A DNA stretch of 5,583 nt. Origin: DASQTB01 sp035642095 (GTDB taxonomy: Bacteria; Actinomycetota; UBA4738; CALAEC01). The stretch covers positions 1-5,583 of the forward strand of contig DASQTB010000168.1 in assembly GCA_035642095.1 (NCBI GenBank). Direction: 5' to 3'. The position numbers and the translations under genes are program-made. Below, piece after piece: positions 1-5,583 of the stretch. The notes beneath the pieces are model-generated. The model was not told the origin of the DNA. It did no database searches and worked only from the letters and a program-made list of their open reading frames with translations. Position 1 is the first letter of the stretch, and every line of letters starts with the position of its first letter.

Positions 1-22
1 GTTCGGCCGGTATCCGCCGTAG

Positions 23-907
23 GTGGCCGCCTCGGTCGTCGTCGTCGGGTCGGTCAACGTTGACCTGATCGTTCAGGTGCCCCGTCTTCCGGTGCGGGGG
101 GAGACGGTGATCGGGGGTCGCTTCCGGGAGGCCCCGGGCGGGAAGGGGGCCAACGCCGCGGCCGCCGCCGCCCGGCTCGGCGCGGCGACCTCGTTCGTCG
201 GGCTGGTCGGTCGGGACGACCTCGGGACCCGGGCCCGGGACGACCTGGAACGAGCCGGGGTGGACGTCACGCACCTCGGAGAGAGCGACGCGTCCACGGG
301 CGTGGCCGCCATCCTCGTCGACGAGGGCGGGCAGAATGTGATCGCGGTGGCCTCCGGGGCGAACGCGGACGTTGCCCCGGCGCACGTCGGCACCGCGTTC
401 GACTCGATGGTCGCCGAACACTCGGTCGTCTTGGCCAACCTGGAGATCTCGGATGGTGCGGTGGCCGCAGCGGCCGCCCGGGCATCGGAACGGAGATGGC
501 CGGTGGTCCTCAACCCCGCCCCAGCACGGCCGCTTCCCCGGGAGGTGATCGCGGCATGCGAGGTGATCGTGGCCAACGAGGCCGAGGCGGCCGCCCTCGA
601 CGGGGTCGATTCCCTCCTGGCGAACGGCGCGGGGGCCGTGGTGGTGACCAGGGGCGCTCAGGGCGCCGATCTGCACCGGCTCGAGGACCCGATCCACCAC
701 CAACCGGTCTTCCCCGTGGACGTGGTCGACACCACCGGCGCCGGGGACGCGTTCTGCGCTGCCCTGGCCGTGGCTCTGGCCGAGGGACGGGACCTCGATG
801 ACGCCGTTCGGTGGGGAGCGGCCGCCGGCGCGCTGGCCTGCCGGGACGTCGGCGCTCGGACCGCGCTGCCGACCCGGGCCGAGGTCGAGGAACTCCTCAC
901 CGGCTGA
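23..907 (+). CDS. rbsK: Ribokinase (PfkB-family carbohydrate kinase)
   Basis: Predicted cytoplasmic kinase that phosphorylates D-ribose to ribose 5-phosphate with ATP. The 294-residue product is close to the usual length of about 300 and carries the family landmarks in order: a GSVNVDL first strand (residues 9-15; N12 and D14 match sugar-binding positions of E. coli RbsK), the GGKGAN signature (39-44) followed by an alanine-rich helix, NLE (139-141), NPAPA (164-168), NEAEA (185-189), VTRGAQG (208-214) and the anion-hole/catalytic motif DTTGAGDAF (236-244), where D242 is the expected base. A GA-x-TALP segment (278-283) fits the C-terminal cation-binding loop. The GTG start at 23 is chosen because the conserved first strand begins five residues later and an in-frame TAG ends at 22, so no longer start exists. 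No Shine-Dalgarno sequence is visible. The gene converges on the MFS gene. Ribose specificity is inferred; another PfkB sugar kinase is possible. Confidence 0.9.
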   Translation: MAASVVVVGSVNVDLIVQVPRLPVRGETVIGGRFREAPGGKGANAAAAAARLGAATSFVGLVGRDDLGTRARDDLERAGVDVTHLGESDASTGVAAILVDEGGQNVIAVASGANADVAPAHVGTAFDSMVAEHSVVLANLEISDGAVAAAAARASERRWPVVLNPAPARPLPREVIAACEVIVANEAEAAALDGVDSLLANGAGAVVVTRGAQGADLHRLEDPIHHQPVFPVDVVDTTGAGDAFCAALAVALAEGRDLDDAVRWGAAAGALACRDVGARTALPTRAEVEELLTG

Positions 908-932
908 TCCCGACCCCGATCAGGGATCGGCC
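902..932. terminator. Candidate bidirectional terminator hairpin between convergent genes
   Basis: Bases 902-911 pair with 923-932 to form a 10-bp stem with one T/G wobble (905 with 929) and an 11-base loop (912-922). The stem contains the ribokinase stop (905-907), and the MFS stop (922-920) sits in the loop, so it covers the whole convergent junction. Read on the minus strand the wobble becomes an A/C mismatch, so the plus-strand transcript should fold better. No T-run follows on either side, so this is not a classical intrinsic terminator; T-poor hairpins between convergent genes are common in high-GC actinobacteria. Function is inferred from structure and position. Confidence 0.4.
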
Positions 933-2434
933 TCTGCCGGTCGCCGGTCCTCAGGGTTCAGGTCCTCCAGGGTTCGGCCCGCGGTCTCCGGGTAGGCCAC
1001 CAGCACGACGGCAGCCAGGGCCAGTGGCCCGGCGGCCAGGACGGCGATCACCGGGCCCACGCTCCCGATCCGGTCGGCCAGGAGCCCCGTGGCCAGGAGC
1101 CCGGCAGCGCTCCCGACCAGACCGGCCAGCGCCAGGAGGCCGCCGGCTCGGCCCCGCAGCGCCGTAGGGAACAGCTCCGGCCCGTACACGCCGAGGGCGG
1201 GGAGGGCCGCCGCCCCGATGACCGATCCGATTACCGGGAGGATCCACAACGCCGCCCCGGAGGCCAGATAGAACAGCGCCGTGGTGATGGTGCCGACCGT
1301 CACCGCGACCGCCCCCACTCGCCGGCGACCGCGGGTGTCGGCCAACCGCCCCCCGACGATCACGCCGATCACGCCCGGCGTTCCGGTGAGCACGGTGAAC
1401 AGCGACACCTCCGGTGCGGAGAAGCCGTGCTCGACGAGGAGATATCGGGTGGCGAAGAAGGACGCCGGGGCAGCCATCAGGCTGCCCAGCACGGCGGAAG
1501 CGGCGAGCAGCCCCAGCCGCCCGCCGTGTCCGGGTATAGCCGCGTCCGGGTGCGGCCGCTCGAACCGCCTGGTTTCCCGAAGCCGCCGGGCCACCAGCCG
1601 GATCAGGACCAGCCCGGGGAGGGGAAGGAGGTAGAGGAGCCGCCACCCCCACGGGGCCACGTCGGATACCGACACGGCGACGGCGGCCAGGCCGCCACCG
1701 AGGCCGGCCGACATCCCGAGCACGCTGACGCCGTAGGCCCGGGCCTGGGGCGGCATCTCCTCGGCCACGGCGATCGACACGCAGATCAGCAGGGCCACGG
1801 ACAGGCTGCGGGCCAGCGCCTGGCTGCCGGCGAGCCAGGGGAGGGAGGGGACCAGGGCCCCGGTGGCGGTGACCACAGACCCCAGGACCGCGGTCCACAG
1901 GATGACCCGTCGGCGGCCCAGACGGTCCGCCGCGGCCGTCGCTCCCACCAGCGCGGCCGCCCCGGCGAACCGGACCACGACTCCGGCCACGCTCTGGTCG
2001 GCGGGGCCGGCGCCGAACTGCCGTCCGGCGAAGGCGATCGTGGTCGTCAGCAGGGCCGCCAGGTACCCACCGATCGCGGCGACCACGGCCAGCACGGCCA
2101 GCGACGACGACGCCCCGGCGTCCAGGCGCTCCGGCGGGGCCCACCAGGGCGCCGTGGGCCGGTCGCCCCGGGCCAACAACCGGCGGACCGGAACGGCGAA
2201 CAGCCATCCGAAGAACGGGATGGCCAGATCGAAGTCGATCGTCTCGGTGACGGCGGCTCGTCCATCGGGCTGGACCTCGACCTCGACCCGGCGCCGGTAC
2301 CTTCGGACCGGTCCTTCCGCGGCTTCGAACGCCCCGTCACCGACCGGCCGTTCCAGGACGAATCCGTCTCGCGGCCGGAGGAACCGTTCCGCCTCGGACC
2401 GATCGACCTCGGCCCGAGTTACCAGCCGGCTCAC
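920..2434 (-). CDS. MFS transporter, sugar-porter-like, with soluble N-terminal domain
   Basis: Predicted 504-residue inner-membrane secondary transporter. Twelve hydrophobic segments are visible at about 110-135, 148-168, 177-196, 201-222, 236-257, 262-284, 305-330, 341-362, 373-391, 395-416, 428-451 and 459-480. The MFS loop 2-3 motif appears as ADRLGRRRV (169-177) and again in the second half as GGRLADTRGRRR (361-372), as expected from the internal duplication of the fold. PELFPTALRGRA (419-430) and the C-terminal PETAGRTLEDL (482-492) resemble the sugar-porter subgroup. Residues 1-105 precede the first helix and are soluble, charged and possibly beta-rich, which is atypical. The start is GTG at 2434, the only start codon between the end of the acetyltransferase gene and the first helix; upstream codons of this frame lie inside that gene and read as nonsense. 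It begins 7 bases after that gene's stop with no Shine-Dalgarno, suggesting translational coupling. Substrate is unknown: sugar, organic acid and drug are all possible. Confidence 0.88.
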   Translation of the reverse strand: MSRLVTRAEVDRSEAERFLRPRDGFVLERPVGDGAFEAAEGPVRRYRRRVEVEVQPDGRAAVTETIDFDLAIPFFGWLFAVPVRRLLARGDRPTAPWWAPPERLDAGASSSLAVLAVVAAIGGYLAALLTTTIAFAGRQFGAGPADQSVAGVVVRFAGAAALVGATAAADRLGRRRVILWTAVLGSVVTATGALVPSLPWLAGSQALARSLSVALLICVSIAVAEEMPPQARAYGVSVLGMSAGLGGGLAAVAVSVSDVAPWGWRLLYLLPLPGLVLIRLVARRLRETRRFERPHPDAAIPGHGGRLGLLAASAVLGSLMAAPASFFATRYLLVEHGFSAPEVSLFTVLTGTPGVIGVIVGGRLADTRGRRRVGAVAVTVGTITTALFYLASGAALWILPVIGSVIGAAALPALGVYGPELFPTALRGRAGGLLALAGLVGSAAGLLATGLLADRIGSVGPVIAVLAAGPLALAAVVLVAYPETAGRTLEDLNPEDRRPAEADP

Positions 2435-2441
2435 GGCGTGA

Positions 2442-3665
2442 TCAGAAGATGTGCGGGCACCACGGCGCAAGGTCGGTGGCGAACATCGCATCGGCCCGAC
2501 GGAGCGCCCCGGTGGTCCGCTCCTCGACCCGCCCGGCCGCGGCCAGGGTCCAGAGGGGAACCGCGCCGAGGTACGCCGCGGCCAGGGTGGCCGCGTCGGT
2601 GACCAGGTCCGGCTCGTCGTCGGCCCGCCGGCACGTCGCGCCGTCCGGTCCACCCTCGACCAGCCACCGCCCTTCGTTCCACGCGCAGAACTCGTCACGG
2701 ATCTCCAGGACGACGCGATCCTCGACGGCATAGCGCCGACCGACCAGCGCGGCTTCGACATCGACCAGCCGGAGCCACGTCCCGTCCCGGAGCCGGAGAC
2801 CCAGGCCTCGAGGCTCGGCCAGCATGAACAGGAGCGGCTCGTCGGCGGGACGCTTCCATCCCTTGACCCGACGGACCAGGTCGACCTCGAAGCAGTATCG
2901 CCACAGCGCCGCGTACGCATCGTCCGTGGCAGCCATCAGCTCTTCGAGGACGATGATGTTGTCGGCCATGCCCCGGTGATCGGACTCCTTGACCCGATAC
3001 ACGAGATAGCCGTCGAGACCCTCCCCGGTCTCGTACGCCGCCCAGAAGTACGGGGTGGCGCCGTCGCGGGTCGAGGCGATGTCCAGGAACGTCTCCTTCC
3101 ACCAGTGCTCATCCCAGTCGATGAACCCAGGCCGGGTCGGCCGGACCCGTTCGTACACGGAGGGGAAGACCTTCAGCGCCTCGGTCCGATCGACGAGACG
3201 GACGCGGCCTCGGGGATCGCCCGGCCGGAGGAGATCGCTGTCCTGGCGGCGGATGTCGAAGCTGGCGGCCATGGCCCCCAGCCCGTAGCCGAACCGCTGG
3301 TAGATCCGGCCTTCCGAGGCCCACAGGTAGGCCAGGGGCGTGCCCTGGTCGTGGAGCTCGTCGAGCTGTCGGCGCATCAGGGCCCGGCCCAGCCCGCGTC
3401 GGCGATGCGTGGGGAGGACGCCCACCATGGTGATCCCGCCGGCCGGCAGGGTCACCCCGCCGGGGACGGTCAGCTCGAACGGATACGAACTGGCCGAGCC
3501 GACCATGGCCTCGCCCTCGATCGCGGCCAGGTTGCGAGAGCGGGCGACGATCGACCGCTCCACCTCGATCTCCTCGGGGTGGATCTCCTCCCCGAAGGCG
3601 GCGGCACGCATGCGCACGGCCTCCTCCAACCGGTCTTCGCCGAACGCCCGGATCTCCACGTCCAC
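2442..3665 (-). CDS. Eis-like GNAT N-acetyltransferase with sterol-carrier-type C-terminal domain
   Basis: Predicted cytoplasmic acetyl-CoA-dependent N-acetyltransferase of 407 residues, close to the roughly 400 of mycobacterial Eis. Residues 1-140 form a GNAT domain: VGVLPTHRRRGLGRALM (81-97) is the acetyl-CoA pyrophosphate loop (R/Q-x-x-G-x-G/A type), and the Eis-family block YLWASEGRIYQRFGYG (113-128) contains Y122, aligned by motif with the general-acid tyrosine of Eis. A second GNAT-like region follows, then a C-terminal sterol-carrier-like domain with WLRLVDVEAALVGRRY (297-312). The protein ends in phenylalanine (PHIF); in Eis the carboxylate of a terminal Phe takes part in catalysis, so this end appears intact. 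The GTG at 3665 gives the family length; an earlier in-frame start at 3749 would run into the preceding gene, and a GTG at 3659 is an alternative. Eis acetylates aminoglycoside and other amines, but family members vary widely and resistance cannot be inferred here. It is followed closely by the MFS gene. Confidence 0.88.
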   Translation of the reverse strand: MDVEIRAFGEDRLEEAVRMRAAAFGEEIHPEEIEVERSIVARSRNLAAIEGEAMVGSASSYPFELTVPGGVTLPAGGITMVGVLPTHRRRGLGRALMRRQLDELHDQGTPLAYLWASEGRIYQRFGYGLGAMAASFDIRRQDSDLLRPGDPRGRVRLVDRTEALKVFPSVYERVRPTRPGFIDWDEHWWKETFLDIASTRDGATPYFWAAYETGEGLDGYLVYRVKESDHRGMADNIIVLEELMAATDDAYAALWRYCFEVDLVRRVKGWKRPADEPLLFMLAEPRGLGLRLRDGTWLRLVDVEAALVGRRYAVEDRVVLEIRDEFCAWNEGRWLVEGGPDGATCRRADDEPDLVTDAATLAAAYLGAVPLWTLAAAGRVEERTTGALRRADAMFATDLAPWCPHIF

Positions 3666-3671
3666 GGCGCC

Positions 3672-3677
3672 AGTGTA
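3672..3677 (-). promoter_or_regulatory. Candidate -10 element for a leaderless acetyltransferase transcript
   Basis: On the minus strand the hexamer TACACT fits the actinobacterial -10 pattern TANNNT and ends 6 bases before the GTG at 3665. Transcription would then start at or within a base or two of the start codon, as in leaderless mRNAs that are common in actinobacteria. No Shine-Dalgarno lies before the GTG, which agrees with this. No convincing -35 hexamer is visible at 16-19 bases upstream, and a six-base match is weak evidence on its own. Confidence 0.4.
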
Positions 3678-3702
3678 GGAGGTGTCCCGGCGGCCGGGCG
3701 GC

Positions 3703-5583
3703 TCAGGGATGCCAGTCGAAGGACCCAAAGTACGGTCCCTCGACCTCACTTATGGCCTCGCCCTCGAGCGTGGTGGCCACGATGCTGGCCTCGCCGTTCT
3801 GGAACGAGATCGCTGTGTGGGCCACGACGTCATCGGAGATCCACCGCGGTGACAGGTGGTCGACGGGGCCCACCACTTCGGTGAGCGGCCGCTGCTCCTC
3901 GCCATCCGCGGTCATGACATAGATGCTCCACGGGATCGGGGGCGACTGAGGGTCCATCGGGATGAGCCGAAACGATGCGGGGGCTGTATCGCGCTGGGAC
4001 TGGAAGGCGAGCATCGTCCCGTCCGGCGACCACGCCGGCGCCGCCTCGTCCTGGGGCGTATGAGTCAACCGGCGCGGGGCCGACGCGTCCGCGCTCATCA
4101 CGAACAGCTCGTAGTTGCTTCCCGCCCTACGGGCGGCCCGCTGGGTGGCCGCCGAGCGGGGATGGGGCCCGACCCAGGATCGGAAGGCGATGGCTTGCCC
4201 GTCCGGAGCCCAGGCCGGATCCTCGACCCACATCCGCCCGACCCGTCGTATGTTCCGGCCGTCGGCGTCGGCGATATAGAGACGAGGCCGGGGGCGGAAC
4301 TCCTCGGGGTTGATGGGCTCGCCGCACACGAAGGCGATCCGGTCGCCGTTGGGAGACCACGTGGGCGAGGCGCATTCGCCCAGGGCCGGATCGCCGGTGA
4401 GGCGGATGGCGCTGCCCTCACCGACCACGGCCACGGCGACGTCGCTGCTCAGGTCGCGGTGCCGGGGACCGTCGGTGAACGCGATCAGGCCGCCGTCCGG
4501 CGACCATCGAGGGTCCTGGATCAGCCGCCGGTTGAACTCGGCCAGGACCTGCTGCTCCGTGCCGTCGCCCGCCGCTGTCACCAGGGTGGCCGCCTCCCCG
4601 TCGTACGTCGTGTACACGAGCTGCCCGTCCTCGAGCCGGGTCTCGCCGGGGCCGGCCTCATCGTCCGGGGGCACCACGATCGGTGGCGGCTCGTCCCGGG
4701 CCAGGGCCACGGCACCGCCGGCCACGCCGGCGCCGACCAGGATGACCCCGGGCAGGAGGGGAAAGAGGCGGCGACGGAGGAGCCCCATTCCGAGGAGAGA
4801 CAGGCCGGCCAGGGCGACGGTCCCGGACAGGACCCAGGGAAGTGGTCCGGTCTGGCCGGGGAGATCCTCGGTCGCCCCGGGCATCTGCGGCTGGTCGCCG
4901 GGGGCGGGCATCGAGTCGTAGGGCGGGGCGTCGGCGATCTGAGGGACGCGCTCGGCGGCGAGGGGCGGCGGAAGGGCCAGCTCCGCGGCCACGGCCTCGC
5001 TCCCTTCCTCGGCCCCGCAGCCCAGGTCGGGCGGGTCGAGCGTCGATGCCTCGTTGCTCTCGAAGCAGTTGCCGGCGCCGGCCCCCGCGGCCAGGGCCAG
5101 GTCGGCCGCCCCGCTCCCGGCCACCCGGTTCTTCCGGACGGAGTTCGCCTCGGCCGGCCACGTGGCCTCCTCCTGGATGGTCTGGAACACGGCGATGCCG
5201 TACCGGCTGCTGTCCTCGACCACGTTGCCCTCGATGACGTTGTCCACGCCGCCGGCGATGCCGATCCCGATGCCGATGAAGCCGCCCAGCGGGGTCTGGA
5301 CGGGAACGGGCACCGTCCCGCTCCCGCGAACGGTGTTGTCCCTGATCACGGTGCGCTCCTCTGGCGGCGGGTTCTGCCCGACGTCGTACGAGTTCGGGAG
5401 GATGCCGGCGCCGTTCTCCTCCCACAGCGAGTCCTCGATCACCACGTCGCTGGCGTTCGTCCCCGAGTACCCGACCGCGGAGAGCCGGGCCGTGAGGTGC
5501 CGGAGGATGGCATCGCAACCGTCGCATTCGCCGATGTAGAACGCCGCGTCGGCGGCGCCGGAGACCAGGCTTCGCTCGAAGAC
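3703..5583 (-). CDS. Beta-helix / membrane hairpin / TolB-like propeller fusion protein (N-terminus outside window)
   Basis: The frame is open from the window edge to the TGA at 3705-3703, giving 626 visible residues; the start and any signal peptide lie beyond 5583. Counting from the edge, residues 1 to about 190 read as right-handed parallel beta-helix coils, with repeats such as VVIEDSLWEENGAGI, TVIRDNTVRGSG, NVIEGNVVEDSSRYGI and NSVRKNRVAGSGAADL. The first coil holds a CDGC pair (20-23) and a GYSGTN motif (38-43). A proline- and acid-rich linker (about 190-248) leads to two hydrophobic helices (249-269 and 273-296) joined by RRR, followed by another Pro/Asp-rich linker. Residues about 314-626 form a TolB/PD40 propeller with six blade ends: PRWSPDG (358), PTWSPNG (407), PAWAPDG (456), PAWSPDG (516), PRWISDD (579) and FDWHP (622). 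The positive-inside rule puts the RRR turn in the cytoplasm and both large domains outside. No catalytic motif was recognised; carbohydrate or protein binding at the cell surface is a guess. The GTG at 5445 is an internal codon, not the start. Confidence 0.82.
   Translation of the reverse strand, partial: VFERSLVSGAADAAFYIGECDGCDAILRHLTARLSAVGYSGTNASDVVIEDSLWEENGAGILPNSYDVGQNPPPEERTVIRDNTVRGSGTVPVPVQTPLGGFIGIGIGIAGGVDNVIEGNVVEDSSRYGIAVFQTIQEEATWPAEANSVRKNRVAGSGAADLALAAGAGAGNCFESNEASTLDPPDLGCGAEEGSEAVAAELALPPPLAAERVPQIADAPPYDSMPAPGDQPQMPGATEDLPGQTGPLPWVLSGTVALAGLSLLGMGLLRRRLFPLLPGVILVGAGVAGGAVALARDEPPPIVVPPDDEAGPGETRLEDGQLVYTTYDGEAATLVTAAGDGTEQQVLAEFNRRLIQDPRWSPDGGLIAFTDGPRHRDLSSDVAVAVVGEGSAIRLTGDPALGECASPTWSPNGDRIAFVCGEPINPEEFRPRPRLYIADADGRNIRRVGRMWVEDPAWAPDGQAIAFRSWVGPHPRSAATQRAARRAGSNYELFVMSADASAPRRLTHTPQDEAAPAWSPDGTMLAFQSQRDTAPASFRLIPMDPQSPPIPWSIYVMTADGEEQRPLTEVVGPVDHLSPRWISDDVVAHTAISFQNGEASIVATTLEGEAISEVEGPYFGSFDWHP
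3706..4512 (-). repeat. Six PD40 (WSPDG-type) blade repeats inside the fusion protein
   Basis: Protein-level repeats whose conserved cores begin at visible residues 358, 407, 456, 516, 579 and 622, with consensus P-x-W-S-P-D-G-x-x-I-A-F. Spacing is 49, 49, 60, 63 and 43 residues. The fifth copy (PRWISDD) has lost the SPDG turn and the sixth is reduced to FDWHP at the extreme C-terminus, as expected if the last strand closes the ring. The first full copies keep the motif best. At DNA level the copies share only the short stretch encoding SPDG, so the duplication is old. Confidence 0.75.
5257..5280 (-). repeat. Hexanucleotide repeat encoding Gly-Ile dipeptides
   Basis: Four tandem copies of a GATSCC-like hexamer on the plus strand (GATGCC, GATCCC, GATGCC, GATGAA) encode a FIGIGIGIAGG stretch on the minus strand, within a beta-helix coil. 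The copies differ at single bases, mostly at synonymous positions, so the unit is under protein-level constraint or is slowly decaying. Confidence 0.5.

Noticed and set aside
73..576. Minus-strand open frame opposite the ribokinase
   Set aside because: Ala/Ser/Arg-biased shadow of a gene with all its family motifs on the plus strand.
1427..2602. Long plus-strand open frame of 391 codons opposite the MFS gene
   Set aside because: Low-complexity Gly/Arg/Gln/Pro product, entirely antisense to a well-supported transporter and running past its start into the next gene.
2435..2920. ATG-initiated N-terminal extension of the MFS gene
   Set aside because: These codons lie inside the acetyltransferase gene in another frame and give Ser/Arg/Pro-rich nonsense; recognisable transporter sequence begins at the GTG at 2434.
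3666..3749. Earlier in-frame start for the acetyltransferase at 3749
   Set aside because: It would overlap the end of the fusion gene by 47 bases and add residues without family similarity; the GTG at 3665 gives the usual length.
3677..3852. AGGAGGTG on the plus strand (3677-3684) with a 47-codon frame from the ATG at 3709
   Set aside because: The spacing of 24 bases is far too long for a Shine-Dalgarno, and the short frame is antisense to the propeller-coding region with no recognisable content.
2451..3884. Long plus-strand open frame of 477 codons opposite the acetyltransferase gene
   Set aside because: It mirrors the acetyltransferase and the end of the fusion gene, has Arg/Gly/Pro/Asp-biased composition and no recognisable motif. 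Stop-poor antisense frames are expected at this G+C content.
5054..5539. Plus-strand open frame of 161 codons opposite the beta-helix region
   Set aside because: The minus strand shows clear beta-helix coil repeats here; the plus-strand product has none and is a shadow.

Overview
The window looks like chromosomal DNA from a high-GC actinobacterium or related lineage. The sequence is strongly G+C rich throughout, both confidently assigned starts are GTG, and it carries an Eis-type GNAT acetyltransferase, a family typical of Actinobacteria. No species can be named. Nothing suggests a phage, plasmid or other mobile element, and no rRNA, tRNA or CRISPR array was seen. Genes are packed almost end to end, with no gene-free stretch over about 40 bases.

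Layout. Positions 23-907 (+) encode a complete ribokinase-like PfkB sugar kinase. It converges on a minus-strand cluster; the 12 bases between the two stop codons lie in a perfect-register 10-bp inverted repeat (902-932) that overlaps both stops and may act as a terminator. The minus-strand cluster, in order of transcription, is: (i) 5583-3703, a large protein cut by the window edge, with parallel beta-helix coils, two membrane segments and a six-bladed TolB-like propeller in one reading frame; (ii) 3665-2442, a 407-residue Eis-like N-acetyltransferase starting 37 bases after the previous stop, with a TACACT hexamer placed as for a leaderless promoter; (iii) 2434-920, a 12-helix sugar-porter-like MFS transporter with an unusual soluble N-terminal extension of about 105 residues, starting 7 bases after the acetyltransferase stop.

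How they may work together. The acetyltransferase and the transporter are close enough to be co-transcribed and perhaps translationally coupled, which suggests chemical modification plus transport of a small molecule, but no substrate can be read from the sequence. The beta-helix/propeller protein is predicted to present both large domains on the outer side of the membrane. The ribokinase would feed a pentose such as ribose into the pentose phosphate pool; its link to the convergent cluster is positional only.

The most unusual item is the beta-helix / membrane hairpin / TolB propeller fusion. The N-terminal domain on the MFS protein is second. The rest is ordinary actinobacterial gene content.
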